Shown: positions 26,319-35,965 of the stretch, piece after piece | How the letters are laid out: each line of letters begins with the position of its first letter | Position numbering within the stretch: the first letter of the stretch is position 1 | Assembly (NCBI GenBank): GCA_020852815.1 | Contig: JADZAN010000002.1 | Location: 310,001-374,000 of the forward strand | Origin: Gemmatimonadaceae bacterium | GTDB taxonomy: Bacteria > Gemmatimonadota > Gemmatimonadetes > Gemmatimonadales > Gemmatimonadaceae | Length of the DNA stretch: 64,000 nt | Direction of reading: 5' to 3' | Position numbers and translations under genes: made by a program | The notes under the pieces: generated by a model | What the model saw: only the letters and a program-made list of their open reading frames with translations | What the model was told of the DNA's origin: nothing | Database searches by the model: none

Positions 26319-28427
26319 TTACTGCAGGACCTTCGGCTGCAACGTGTGGCGCGCGATCCATTCGAATTCGCGCTTCATCTTGTCGGCCTGGTGATAGTAC
26401 TCCTGGAAGCCGTGCCCCTCGCGCGGGTAGAAGACGAGTTCGACGGTCTTCCCGCGGTCCTTGAGGTTGCGGAAGTACTCCATGGGCTGCCCGATGGGGA
26501 CGCGCTCGTCGGCGCTGCCGTGGAGCATGAGGAGCGGCGTGGTCACCTTGTCGGAGTATTGGATGGCCGAGCGCGAGCGGAAGAAGCGCAGCGACTTGTT
26601 GTCGAGCGACCCGTCGAGCTGCGGCATCCCGTCGTAGAAGGTGCCGATGTAGCCGGGGATGTCGGTGGTGCCGTACATGCTCTCCATGTTGACGAGCCCG
26701 GCCCCCATCATCGCCGCCTTGAAGCGCCCGGTCTGCGAAACGACCCAGCCGGTCATGTAGCCGCCGTAGCTCCACCCGCTCACGGCGAGCTTGGACGAGT
26801 CGGCGATGCCGCGCCTGACGAGTTCATCGACACCGGTCATGATGTCGCGGTAGTCGCCGCCCCCCCAGTCCTTGATGTTGCCGCGCATGAACTTCTCGCC
26901 GTAGCCGGTGGACCCGCGCGGGTTGGGATAGAGCACCGCCCATCCCTTGCCGGCCCAGTACTGCCCCGGGTTCCCCCAGTTGGCCTTGAAGCCGTTGGTG
27001 TGCGCCCCGGTGGGGCCGCCGTGCACGCTCACGAGGAGCGGGACCTTCTGCCCCGGCTGGAAGCCGACGGGCTTGAGAAGGATCCCCTCGACGTTCCAGC
27101 CGTCGCTGCTCTTCCACGTGACGACCTCCGTCTCGCCCATGGTGATGTTGGCGAGCTGCGGGTTGGTATTCGTTAGGCGCGTGGGTGAGCTGAACGAGGC
27201 ATCGGCCGCGTACACCTCGGCCGGGGCGCGGGGCGATTCCATCGCGAAGGCGACGGTGCGCCCATCGTTCGAGAACGATGCGCCGCGCACCATCGACTCC
27301 TTCGTGAGCGCGGTGATGCGACCGGACGCCACGTCGTAGGCATAGACCGAGGAGTACACGCGGTCCTGCACGCCGAAGTTTATCGTGCGCCCATCCGGGC
27401 TCCAGTGCAGCTCCCCGCCCACCGAGTTGTCGAGCGCCGTCCCGAAGGCGTTCTTCGCGCTTCCGGTGGCAACGTCGTGCAGCATGAGGACCGTGTTGGT
27501 GAGCGAGCGCGGGGCGATCCCGTCGCCGTTCCCCTTCCATTGCACGGTGAGCGCACCATAGGCGAGCGTCTTCCCGTCGGGCGACCACTCGGGCGTCCCC
27601 TGTATGCTCATCCCGGCCGGCGGATTGACGCGCTCCTTCTCTTTAGTCGAGACGTTCAGGATATACGCCTCGCGACGCTCGTCGCGAATCATCGGCGTGG
27701 GCGAGGTGAGGATCGCGAGGCGCGTCCCGTCGGGCGACCAGTTGAGCGTTCCCTGCACCGTGAAGTCGCCCCCCGTGATCTTGCTCGCCTTCTTCGACGC
27801 GATGTCGATGACCCAGGCGTGCCGCAGGCGGAAGTCCTGCTCGAACGGCTTGGGGTCGTCGCGGCGGCGCACCTTGGCCTCGGCCTCGCGCGAGAGCGAG
27901 TCGGTGGTGAGGTAGGCGATGCGCGAGCCGTCGGGCGACCAGGCATAGCCGCTCACGCCATCGCGGGCGCTGGTGAGTTGCCACGCTTCACCGCCAGCTG
28001 CAGGGAGGAGCCACAGCTGCGGTCGCGGGCCGTCCTCGCCGGTGGCCGTGCCGCGCGCGGCAACAAAGGCGATCAGCTTGCCGTCGGGTGACCACTGCGG
28101 TGCCGACTCGCCGCGCTCCCCAAAGGTGAGTTGCCGCTGGTCGCCACCGCTGCGCGACACCATCCAGAGGTGCGAGCGCATGTCGTGCCGGTCGCCCTTG
28201 CTGGTGTCGCGCGCGGCCGGGTGCTCCCACGCGCTCACCGTGTAGACGATACGTGAGCCGTCCGGGGAGAGCTGCACGCTCCCGACGCTGCGCAGGTCGA
28301 GCACGTCGTCGAGCGTCATGGGACGTTGCTGGGCCATCGCCGGCGACGTGGCGGCGATGATGCCGACGAGCAGCCCGACAGCGCTCGTCAGGCGCCGGGC
28401 GGAGCGACTCGCACGCAGGATTCGCAT
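26319..28427 (-). CDS. secreted S9-family prolyl oligopeptidase-like peptidase
   Basis: The 702-residue protein has a signal peptide ending S-P-A-M-A-Q, then a WD40-like propeller with many SPDG[ST]RI repeats (about 40-430), then an alpha/beta-hydrolase domain. The catalytic triad is visible as Ser in GWSYGGYM, Asp in HGSADERVP and His in REGHGF. It most resembles acylaminoacyl- or dipeptidyl-peptidases acting on short peptides in the periplasm. The start at 28427 opens the signal peptide and has GAGG 5 bases upstream; a longer frame begins at 28472. It is divergent from the Tat-exported isomerase at 28580. Confidence 0.9.
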   Translation of the reverse strand: MRILRASRSARRLTSAVGLLVGIIAATSPAMAQQRPMTLDDVLDLRSVGSVQLSPDGSRIVYTVSAWEHPAARDTSKGDRHDMRSHLWMVSRSGGDQRQLTFGERGESAPQWSPDGKLIAFVAARGTATGEDGPRPQLWLLPAAGGEAWQLTSARDGVSGYAWSPDGSRIAYLTTDSLSREAEAKVRRRDDPKPFEQDFRLRHAWVIDIASKKASKITGGDFTVQGTLNWSPDGTRLAILTSPTPMIRDERREAYILNVSTKEKERVNPPAGMSIQGTPEWSPDGKTLAYGALTVQWKGNGDGIAPRSLTNTVLMLHDVATGSAKNAFGTALDNSVGGELHWSPDGRTINFGVQDRVYSSVYAYDVASGRITALTKESMVRGASFSNDGRTVAFAMESPRAPAEVYAADASFSSPTRLTNTNPQLANITMGETEVVTWKSSDGWNVEGILLKPVGFQPGQKVPLLVSVHGGPTGAHTNGFKANWGNPGQYWAGKGWAVLYPNPRGSTGYGEKFMRGNIKDWGGGDYRDIMTGVDELVRRGIADSSKLAVSGWSYGGYMTGWVVSQTGRFKAAMMGAGLVNMESMYGTTDIPGYIGTFYDGMPQLDGSLDNKSLRFFRSRSAIQYSDKVTTPLLMLHGSADERVPIGQPMEYFRNLKDRGKTVELVFYPREGHGFQEYYHQADKMKREFEWIARHTLQPKVLQ

Positions 28428-28579
28428 TGCGGCCTCGGGAGGAAGGTGGTACGGTCTGGGCAACGGGCCCATGCTCGCATGAGGCGAGCGGAGACCGAGA
28501 GACTACGCGCGCCGCGGCGAGAGTGCTATGCCAGGCGCCGGCGCGCGCTCCGCCACGAACGAATCGGGACTGACGACAG

Positions 28580-29506
28580 ATGGATAGACGCGACTTCGTA
28601 GGGCGATGCGCCGCGGCCGCCGTCGGGGTGACGGGCGGTGCCCGGGCCTTCCAGCTCGCCCCAGGCGCAGAGAGCGCAGCGAGCGCAGCGAGCACAATGG
28701 GCGCAACCGGCGCGATGGGTGCCACGACGACCACGTCACCCGCTACTCGGCGACTCACGCGCATCGGGCTCGAGCTCTACTCGGTGCGCGACGCGATGCG
28801 GCGCGACCCGGACGCGACGCTCGCAGCGGTCGCCGCCATGGGCTACACCGAGGTCGAGTTGCTGTGGAGCTTCGGGAACTTTGGACGCACCACGCAGCAG
28901 GTGCGCGACGCCCTGACGCGCACCGGACTTCGCGCCCGCTCGGCCCATGTGTCCCCCGCCGCGATCCTCGTGGGGTGGGAGCGCTCGCTCGAGATCGCGC
29001 GCTATCTGGGGCAGGAGTACATCATCTGCCCGAGCTTCACCGTCGATACCGAGCGTTCGCTGGACGACTGGAAGGAGTGGGCCGACCGTTTCAACCGCGC
29101 CGGCCAGGTGGCGCGCGCGGCGGGAATCTGGGTGGCGATGCACAACGAACCCGGTCACCAGCGCCAGCTCGACGGTCGCGTCCCGTTCGAGGTCTTCGCC
29201 GAGCGTATCGATCCGCGTTATGTGCGCCTGCAGCTCGACGTGGGGAACATGACGATGGGGGGTGGCGACCCGCTCGCCTTCCTGGCGAAGTACGGCGACC
29301 GCTGCTGGTCATTCCACCTCAAGGATGTGGTCCCCGACCGCTCACGCGACACCGAGCTGGGGAAGGGAATCGTCGATCTCAAGCGCCTGCTCGCCTCCAT
29401 TCCCGACATCGACCAGAAGTCCTTCTTCGTGGAGCAGGAGGGAGCGAAGGACTCGATGGCCAGTGCAAAGGCCGACTTCGACTACCTGTCGCGACTGGAG
29501 TTCTGA
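28580..29506 (+). CDS. Tat-exported sugar phosphate isomerase/epimerase-like protein
   Basis: The 308-residue protein begins MDRRDFVGR, a twin-arginine signal, with an Ala/Thr-rich region up to about 55 containing a short repetitive GAGCGCAGC DNA tract. The rest is a xylose-isomerase-like TIM barrel: GLELYSVRDAM, AMGYTEVEL, metal-site residues in MHNEP, LDVGN and FHLKDV, and FVEQEG near the C-terminus. Members of this family act on sugars or inositols, often as exported enzymes in polysaccharide-degrading bacteria. Exact substrate unknown. The next gene also has a Tat signal and may belong to the same unit. Confidence 0.85.
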   Translation: MDRRDFVGRCAAAAVGVTGGARAFQLAPGAESAASAASTMGATGAMGATTTTSPATRRLTRIGLELYSVRDAMRRDPDATLAAVAAMGYTEVELLWSFGNFGRTTQQVRDALTRTGLRARSAHVSPAAILVGWERSLEIARYLGQEYIICPSFTVDTERSLDDWKEWADRFNRAGQVARAAGIWVAMHNEPGHQRQLDGRVPFEVFAERIDPRYVRLQLDVGNMTMGGGDPLAFLAKYGDRCWSFHLKDVVPDRSRDTELGKGIVDLKRLLASIPDIDQKSFFVEQEGAKDSMASAKADFDYLSRLEF

Positions 29507-29641
29507 CCGCGGAAGAGGAGAAGCCTCCGCCGGCGAAACTGGGGCGGCCGTCGCATGCGGGCGCTCGTCGCGCGCGGGCGCTCGTCGCTGGCGTAGGGCG
29601 AGGATACATTCTCCGCCGACCCCTTCGCCCCCGCCGCCCTC

Positions 29642-30727
29642 ATGAGCATCTCGCGCCGCGACTTCCTCGCCACCACGGCGACCACCGCCGCCGCCCTCGC
29701 CATCCCTGCGTCGCACAGCGACGCACTCCCGTCTTCCCCCAGCGTTCGCTGGGGCGAGCTTTCCCGTCTCCCGTCCGCCCTCCCCATCGTCGTCTCCTCG
29801 GCCAACGGGTTGCGCGGGGTGAAAGTGGCGTACGACCAGATCGTGGGCGGGACCGACACGCTCGATGCGATCATCGCCGGGGTGAACATCCAGGAGCTCG
29901 ATCCCGAGGACCAGTCGGTGGGGTTGGGCGGGCTGCCTAACGAAGAAGGGGTGGTGCAGCTCGATGCGTCGTGCATGCACGGCCCCACGCGGCGCGCCGG
30001 CTCGGTGGCCTGCCTCGAGGACATCGCCACGCCATCGCTGGTGGCCAAGGCGGTGATGGACTACACCGACCACATCATGCTGGCGGGGCAGGATGCGCGT
30101 CGCTTCGCGGTCAACATGGGGTTCCGGACGCAGAATCTGCTCACGGAGAAGAGCCGGCAGGACTGGCTGCGGTGGAAGTCGCGGCTCAACAAGCGCGACT
30201 TCTGGCTCGATCACGACGACGACATCCGCATCAAGTACACGCACGGCACCATCAACATGAACGCGGTGAGCGCCGCGGGCGACATTTCCTCGGTGACGAC
30301 GACGAGCGGGATGGCCTACAAGGTTCCCGGGCGCGTGGGCGACTCGCCGATCATCGGGGCGGGGCAGTACTGCGACAACACCGTGGGAGCAGCCGGCTCC
30401 ACGGGGCGCGGCGAGGCGAACATCAAGGTGTGCGGCGCCTTTCTCGCCGTAGAGTTCATGCGCAACGGCATGTCGCCCGAGGCGGCGTTGCTCAAGGTGT
30501 GCGAGCGCGTGGTGGCCATGACCGAGCGTCGCCTCCTCGACGAGCGCGGACGTCCGTACTTCGACCTCAACTTCTACGCGGTCACGAAGGATGGGCGCTA
30601 CGCGGGTGTGTCGGCGTACGAGGGGAGCACGTTTGCCGTGTGCGACGACAAGGGGGCGCGACTGGAGACTTGCGCGTACCTCTACAAGTCGAGCGAGCGC
30701 CCCAAGGCGGTGCCTGACGACGCCTGA
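29642..30727 (+). CDS. Tat-exported glycosylasparaginase / isoaspartyl peptidase family protein
   Basis: This 361-residue N-terminal-nucleophile hydrolase would cleave N4-(beta-N-acetylglucosaminyl)-L-asparagine or isoaspartyl bonds. The N-terminus SRRDFLATT is a Tat motif. GLGGLPNEEGVVQLDA matches the family alpha-chain. The self-cleavage and nucleophile position is the threonine in THGTINMNAV (H-D/G-T-I context), and GAGQYCDN-x-GAAGSTGRGE is the substrate-binding segment of the beta-chain. Export by Tat implies folding, and perhaps autocleavage, before crossing the membrane. With the preceding isomerase it suggests use of glycan-linked asparagine or amino sugars outside the cytoplasm. Confidence 0.88.
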   Translation: MSISRRDFLATTATTAAALAIPASHSDALPSSPSVRWGELSRLPSALPIVVSSANGLRGVKVAYDQIVGGTDTLDAIIAGVNIQELDPEDQSVGLGGLPNEEGVVQLDASCMHGPTRRAGSVACLEDIATPSLVAKAVMDYTDHIMLAGQDARRFAVNMGFRTQNLLTEKSRQDWLRWKSRLNKRDFWLDHDDDIRIKYTHGTINMNAVSAAGDISSVTTTSGMAYKVPGRVGDSPIIGAGQYCDNTVGAAGSTGRGEANIKVCGAFLAVEFMRNGMSPEAALLKVCERVVAMTERRLLDERGRPYFDLNFYAVTKDGRYAGVSAYEGSTFAVCDDKGARLETCAYLYKSSERPKAVPDDA

Positions 30728-30731
30728 CGCG

Positions 30732-32141
30732 TCAGGTGCCGGGAAGCAGTTCCGGGCGTGGCGCCGCCGGCTCGCGCGGCGGCGGGGCGGCGGCGGCATC
30801 GGGGGCGGAGCCATCGGCGGCGGCGAGCGACGGTGCGTCGAGGCGCGGCGTAGCGGCGGCGGCCGCTGCCTTCTGCGCCACGCGCACGAGCGTCCCCGCG
30901 AGCGCGGCCACGTCCTGCGTGCGCGCCAGCTGCGCCCCGGCTGACAACTGCGCCTCGCGCACCAGCGTGCCTAACGCTGTCGTCTCCTCCAGCACCTGAT
31001 CGAGGCGCGACGCCAGCGCATCGGCGAGCGGCGCGGCGAGGAGCGCGTCGTCGTCGGCCGAGGCCGGGGCGGCGTGCCAGGCGCGTTCGTGTTCGCGCAG
31101 CGTGAGCGCGACGCGCGACAGGCGCTGGTGCGTCGACTCCAGGACGTTGCTCCCTTCCAGCGCGCCAAGGCGCGAGCGGTCGGCGCGGGCCAGCACGTCG
31201 TTCACCAGTGCATCCGTGCGCTCGGCGGCCTCGGTCGAACTCCTGGCCAGCCGTCGTACCTCGCCGGCCACGACCGCAAAGCCGCTCCCCTGTTCGCCGG
31301 CGCGCGCCGCCTCCATGGCCGCGTTGAGCGCGAGGAGCTTGGACTGCCGCGCCATCTTCCGCACGAGGGCGGCAAACTCGCGGATCTCCTCGGCCGAGCG
31401 CGCCAACGCCTCCAGGTCGCCTAACGAGCCCTGCATCGCGGCCGCCACCCCCTGCACCCGGGCGGCACTGTCGCCCAGGTCGTCCACGCTGTCGCGAATC
31501 CCGTCGGCGGCGCGCGTCCCGCGCTCCAGCGTGGTCCGATGCTCGCGCACCAGCGCCTGGGCGGTGTCCCGCGTGCGCACCGCCTCGCCTTGCGCGGCGC
31601 GCGACGCATCGCCTAACGCCGCCAGCCGGTGCCCGGCCAGCGAGAGCTGCTCGGAGGTGCGTTGCGCGGCGCCGGGAAGGGCGCTCACCTGCGAGGCGAG
31701 GTCCGCGGCCCGCGCGGCAACCTCGCGCACCAGTTCGCGGAGCGAGAGCAGGAGCGATCGCACGTGGGAAAACGCCTGCCGCGTTCCCTGCGCGATGGGG
31801 GCCAGGAGCCCCGGCATCGGTTGAGGGGTGGCGTTCACGAAGTCGCCGCGCGCGGCGGCGTCGAGCGAGTCCACGATGCTGCGCGCCCCCTCGCCGGTGG
31901 CGGGGGCGGCCAGGGAGGCGACAAAGAGGGCGGCCAGTACCAGCGCTCCCCCGGCCACCGCGCCCACCAGGGCGAGCAGCGTCCACGTCCCGGCGCGTGC
32001 CAACTCGCGCCGCAGCATCCAGGCGCAGATGGACAGCATGATCCCACCCACGAGCCCAACGACGAGCGAGGCGTTGGCGAGGTCGAGTGGGACGCGTCGC
32101 AGAGGAGCGCCGCGCGGCGTGCGCGCGGCTGCCGGCGCCAT
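30732..32141 (-). CDS. methyl-accepting-chemotaxis-like membrane signalling protein without a sensor domain
   Basis: The 469-residue protein has two hydrophobic segments near the start (about 22-42 and 48-75) separated by only a few residues, so there is almost no periplasmic domain. The rest is long coiled coil. The MCP signalling hairpin is clear: [32 protein letters not shown]. The C-terminal 60 residues are Ala/Pro-rich. It could act as a cytoplasmic or membrane-state sensor coupled to CheW/CheA, none of which is in the window. ATG 32141 is preferred because an earlier ATG (32306) would run over the leuS promoter region and add a Gly/Thr repeat; neither has a strong Shine-Dalgarno. Confidence 0.78.
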   Translation of the reverse strand: MAPAAARTPRGAPLRRVPLDLANASLVVGLVGGIMLSICAWMLRRELARAGTWTLLALVGAVAGGALVLAALFVASLAAPATGEGARSIVDSLDAAARGDFVNATPQPMPGLLAPIAQGTRQAFSHVRSLLLSLRELVREVAARAADLASQVSALPGAAQRTSEQLSLAGHRLAALGDASRAAQGEAVRTRDTAQALVREHRTTLERGTRAADGIRDSVDDLGDSAARVQGVAAAMQGSLGDLEALARSAEEIREFAALVRKMARQSKLLALNAAMEAARAGEQGSGFAVVAGEVRRLARSSTEAAERTDALVNDVLARADRSRLGALEGSNVLESTHQRLSRVALTLREHERAWHAAPASADDDALLAAPLADALASRLDQVLEETTALGTLVREAQLSAGAQLARTQDVAALAGTLVRVAQKAAAAAATPRLDAPSLAAADGSAPDAAAAPPPREPAAPRPELLPGT

Positions 32142-32223
32142 GTGATCGGCGCCAGTCGCGGCGCCGCCGGTGGTGCCGGTGGTAGTGCCGGTGGTAGTGC
32201 CGGCGGCGCCCGCGGCGGCGTGC

Positions 32224-32251
32224 TTGTCTGCCTGTTGTGGCCCGCTAGATT
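32224..32251 (+). promoter_or_regulatory. candidate sigma-70-type promoter for leuS
   Basis: TTGTCT and TAGATT are separated by 16 bases, about 65 bases upstream of the leuS start. This is the best -35/-10-like pair in the short divergent region. It supports a shorter start for the divergent MCP-like gene. Confidence 0.35.
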
Positions 32252-32315
32252 GCCTCACACCAACTCCGCTGCGCTGGACGAAGCCGCGTAAAGCGCCGTC
32301 TGTCATAGAGTTACC

Positions 32316-34817
32316 ATGACAAATCCGAACCAACCCGCCACCGCCGGCGACCCCGGCGCTTACGATCCCGCTGCCGTCGAAGCCAAGTGGCAGGCGCGGT
32401 GGCGCGATCGCGGGACCAATAGCTGCGACATTGCGACGGGCGAGCGCCCGTTCTACGCGCTGATGATGTTCCCGTACCCGTCGGCCGAGGGGCTCCATGT
32501 GGGCAACCTCTTCGCCTTCACGGGGAACGACATCTATGGACGATTTCACCGGCAGCAGGGGCACACGGTCTTCGAGCCCCTGGGCTATGACGCGTTCGGG
32601 ATCCACTCCGAGAACTACGCGCTCAAGGTCGGTGAGCATCCCATGCGTCTCATCCCGCGGAACATCGCCAACTTCCGCCGGCAGCTCGAGCGCGCGGGGC
32701 TGATGGTCGACTGGGACAAGTCGGTCGACACCACCGACCCCGGCTACTACAAGTGGACGCAGTGGGTCTTCTTGCAGCTGTACAAGCACGGCGTGGCCTA
32801 TAAGAAGAAGGCAGCCGTCAACTGGTGTCCCAGCTGCAAGACGGTGTTGGCCAACGAGCAGGTGGTGGGCGGCCACTGCGAGCGCTGCGGGACGCTGGTG
32901 GAGCAGCGGATGCTGGAGCAGTGGTTCTTCCGCATCAGCGACTACGCCGAGCGGCTGCTCGACAACCTCGACGTCATCGACTGGTCCGACACCACCAAGA
33001 CGGCGCAGCGCAACTGGATCGGGCGCAGCGAGGGGGCGCGCCTGCGCTTTCCGGTGGCCGGCGCTGGTGCCGACGCTGGTGCCGGCGCTGGTGCCGGTGA
33101 CACCGGCCGCGCGACCGCCGCCGCCGACATCGAGGTCTTCACGACGCGACCGGACACGGTGTTTGGCGCCACCTACATGGTGCTCGCGCCGGAGCATCCG
33201 CTGGTGGACGTCCTCACAACCGAGGCGCAGCGCGCCGAGGTCGCGGCCTATCGCGAACGCGCGGCCAAGCAGGACATCGTCTCGCGCAAGACGAGCAAGG
33301 AGAAGACCGGGGTCTTCACCGGCTCCTCGGCGATCAACCCGGCGACGGGGAAGGAGGTCCCGGTCTGGATTGCCGACTACGTCCTGATGGAGTACGGGAC
33401 GGGTGCCATCATGGCGGTCCCCGGGCACGACGAGCGCGACTTCGAGTTCGCCACCGTCTTCCAGCTCCCCATCGTGCGCGTGGTGGCCGGTCCCGACAGC
33501 GAGGCCGGGACACCGCTGGAGGGGGCCTACACCGATGATGCCGGCGGGCGCCTGGTGAACTCCGGGCAGTTCGACGGCACGCCGGTCGCGGAGGCGAAGA
33601 AGATCGTCACCACGTGGCTGGCCGGGCGCGGGATGGGGGAGGCGGTGACCAACTACCGCCTGCATGACTGGTGCATCTCGCGCCAGCGCTATTGGGGTCC
33701 GCCGATCCCGATCATCTATTGCGACGCGTGCGGGGCGCAGCCGGTACCGGAGTCCGACCTCCCGGTGATCCTGCCCGACATCCCCGACTTCCGCCCCGAC
33801 GATTCCGGGATTTCGCCGCTGGCGCGCCATGCGGAGTGGTATCACGTCGATTGCCCGCAGTGCGGCGCGCGCGGACGCCGCGAGACCGACGTCTCCGACA
33901 CCTTCCTCGACAGCGCGTGGTACTTCCTGCGCTACCCGAGCGTGGGACACGACGACGTCCCGTTCGACGCCGCGATCACGAGGAAGTGGCTCCCCGTCAA
34001 CTCGTACATCGGGGGGAACGAACACGCGGTGTTGCACCTGCTGTACTCGCGCTTCGTCACCATGGTGCTGCACGACATGGGGTGCCTGCACTTCGAGGAG
34101 CCGTTCACCCGGTTCCGCGCGCACGGCCTCATCATTCGTGAAGGGGCCAAGATGTCGAAGACGAAGGGGAACGTCGTCAACCCGGACCAGCTCATCGACG
34201 AGTGGGGGGCCGACTCCTTCCGCACGTACCTCATGTTCCTCGGGCCATACGAGGAAGGGGGCGACTACCGTGACGCGGGGATCAGCGGCGTGCGCCGCTT
34301 CCTCGACCGGTTGTGGCTGGCGGCCACGCTGGCGACAAGCGACGGCGTGCCGGACGCGATGGTGGTGCGCAAGCTCCACCAGGCCATCGCCAAGGTGACG
34401 GGAGACATCCCGAAACTCGGATACAACACGGCGATCGCGGCGCTGATGGAGTACATGAACACGCTGCGAAAAGGCGAGCGCACGCCGCACCGCGCCGAGG
34501 TGGAGCCGGTCATCCAGATGATTGCCCCCTTCGCGCCGCACGTGGCCGAGGAGCTGTGGGAACGCTTCGGCCACGGGACGAGCGTCTTTGACAGCGGATG
34601 GCCGGCCTTCGACGCCGACCTCGCGCGCGAGGACTCGATCCAGCTCGCGGTGCAGGTCAACGGGAAGCTGCGCGGGACACTCACCGTCGCGCGCGACATC
34701 CAGCAAGGCGAGGCCTATGCGGCTGCGCTGGCCGAGCCGGGGATCGCCAGGCACGTCACCGGTGAGCCGAAGAAGGTGGTCTTCGTGCCGGGGCGCCTGC
34801 TCAACATCGTGGTCTGA
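32316..34817 (+). CDS. leuS: leucine--tRNA ligase
   Basis: The 833-residue class I synthetase charges tRNA-Leu. The HIGH motif appears as HVGN (about residue 61, [12 protein letters not shown]) and KMSKS as KMSKT (about 611). The CP1 editing domain is present ([40 protein letters not shown]), as is the zinc-type cysteine pair region ([15 protein letters not shown]). An odd Gly/Ala-rich insert of about 20 residues, encoded by a GGTGCCGGCGCT repeat at 33057-33118, lies just before the editing domain. The N-terminus overlaps nothing and sits 175 bases from the divergent MCP-like gene. It is followed by a strong hairpin. Confidence 0.97.
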   Translation: MTNPNQPATAGDPGAYDPAAVEAKWQARWRDRGTNSCDIATGERPFYALMMFPYPSAEGLHVGNLFAFTGNDIYGRFHRQQGHTVFEPLGYDAFGIHSENYALKVGEHPMRLIPRNIANFRRQLERAGLMVDWDKSVDTTDPGYYKWTQWVFLQLYKHGVAYKKKAAVNWCPSCKTVLANEQVVGGHCERCGTLVEQRMLEQWFFRISDYAERLLDNLDVIDWSDTTKTAQRNWIGRSEGARLRFPVAGAGADAGAGAGAGDTGRATAAADIEVFTTRPDTVFGATYMVLAPEHPLVDVLTTEAQRAEVAAYRERAAKQDIVSRKTSKEKTGVFTGSSAINPATGKEVPVWIADYVLMEYGTGAIMAVPGHDERDFEFATVFQLPIVRVVAGPDSEAGTPLEGAYTDDAGGRLVNSGQFDGTPVAEAKKIVTTWLAGRGMGEAVTNYRLHDWCISRQRYWGPPIPIIYCDACGAQPVPESDLPVILPDIPDFRPDDSGISPLARHAEWYHVDCPQCGARGRRETDVSDTFLDSAWYFLRYPSVGHDDVPFDAAITRKWLPVNSYIGGNEHAVLHLLYSRFVTMVLHDMGCLHFEEPFTRFRAHGLIIREGAKMSKTKGNVVNPDQLIDEWGADSFRTYLMFLGPYEEGGDYRDAGISGVRRFLDRLWLAATLATSDGVPDAMVVRKLHQAIAKVTGDIPKLGYNTAIAALMEYMNTLRKGERTPHRAEVEPVIQMIAPFAPHVAEELWERFGHGTSVFDSGWPAFDADLAREDSIQLAVQVNGKLRGTLTVARDIQQGEAYAAALAEPGIARHVTGEPKKVVFVPGRLLNIVV

Positions 34818-34838
34818 GCCGCGGGTAGGCGGGACGCA

Positions 34839-34868
34839 GCGGGGCCGGGCAGCGATGCCCGGCCCCGC
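34839..34868. terminator. bidirectional terminator after leuS
   Basis: GCGGGGCCGGGCA and TGCCCGGCCCCGC form a perfect 13-bp stem closed by a GCGA (GNRA-type) tetraloop, 22 bases after the leuS stop and 33 bases from the convergent cupredoxin gene. Confidence 0.75.
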
Positions 34869-34900
34869 GTTGCGTCTGGCGGCTCACGCACCACGCGCCG

Positions 34901-35785
34901 TCAGCTCACCGCGATCTCCTTGATCATCCCGTGCGCCAGGTGCGGCTTGCCATCCTTTGCATCGGGAACGAAGCAGACCAGGAGATAGTTGCCCGGCTCG
35001 AGCTCGACCGGGAGGTAGACCACGTCTCCCTTCTTCTGGCCCGTCGTGCCGCCGATGGCCTTCCCGGGCGGCGCCCCCTGGTAGGTCATTCCCCACTTGA
35101 GAAAGTCCTCCTTCGTCCTCCCGGCGTCGAGCCTGGCGATGAACATCTCGTGCGACTGCTGCGATTGATTCTCCAGGCGAATGACGTGCTTTCCCGCCGT
35201 GAGCGGCGTCGACAGCGCCCAGTCGTAGTCGGTCATCTGCACGGTGATGTCGCTGGCCGGCGTGGCAGCCACCGCCGCCGGAGGCGCGGTGACGGTGAGT
35301 GGCTTCATCATCCCCTTCATCAGGTGTGGTACGCGGTCCGGCAAGTCGACGAAGCAGAGGATGGCGTAGCTGCCCGGCGCCAGCTCGCGAATCAGGCGCG
35401 ACTCCCCGCCCGGCTCCGGTGCGTTAGGGCCCACCACGTCCTCGATCCACGGCGGCGGCGCGTTCCCCGGCTTCATCTGCTTGAGCCCCTCGGTGAGGTC
35501 ATGGTACGTCTTGCCCTCGAGGAGGCGCACCAACTGTACGTGGTGCAGTGTCGTGCCATGGTTCACCAGCCTGAGCGACACCAAGCCGCCGGCAATGGTG
35601 TCGGGCGCCTCGTAGGCGAAGTCAGTGGCGACGATCGTCACCTCGGGAGGTGCGGCCGCGGGAGATTCGGCCGAACTGGTCGCTCGATCGGCGGCACTGT
35701 CGGGAGTGTTCTGGTCGCGCTGTCCGCTGCCGCCACAGGCGGCGAGCAGGATAAGCGCAACGGCGAGCGAGAGGGGTCGCTGCAT
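34901..35785 (-). CDS. lipoprotein with two tandem cupredoxin domains
   Basis: The 294-residue protein has a lipobox (LILLAAC) and two plastocyanin/azurin-like domains (about 45-165 and 175-292). Both keep candidate type-1 copper ligands: domain 1 has LHHVQL followed by C-F-V-D...H-L-M-K-G-M; domain 2 has QSHEMF followed by C-F-V-P...H-L-A-H-G-M. It could carry electrons or copper on the periplasmic side of a membrane; the oxidase is 11 kb away. ATG 35785 has GGAG 7 bases upstream; a longer frame adds a charged leader that would break the lipobox spacing. Domain duplication within one chain is unusual for small bacterial cupredoxins. Confidence 0.8.
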   Translation of the reverse strand: MQRPLSLAVALILLAACGGSGQRDQNTPDSAADRATSSAESPAAAPPEVTIVATDFAYEAPDTIAGGLVSLRLVNHGTTLHHVQLVRLLEGKTYHDLTEGLKQMKPGNAPPPWIEDVVGPNAPEPGGESRLIRELAPGSYAILCFVDLPDRVPHLMKGMMKPLTVTAPPAAVAATPASDITVQMTDYDWALSTPLTAGKHVIRLENQSQQSHEMFIARLDAGRTKEDFLKWGMTYQGAPPGKAIGGTTGQKKGDVVYLPVELEPGNYLLVCFVPDAKDGKPHLAHGMIKEIAVS

Positions 35786-35965
35786 GCGAGTACTCCAGGA
35801 GGGAGGGGGCCGCATTCCGCGGGACGCGGACAGGAGTCACGGCGCGTGCATTCTGGGTGCCGTCACGGTGTGTGGCAAGCGTCGGCGACACTCGCCCTAT
35901 CGCCGGGATGAACCGCGTGGCAGAATCGCCGCGACGCCCGCCATACCAACTCCACGAACGCCACC

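Noticed and set aside
30732-34754. 1340-residue minus-strand frame over leuS
   Set aside because: Only its C-terminal third encodes the MCP-like protein; the rest is antisense to the clearly functional leuS gene.
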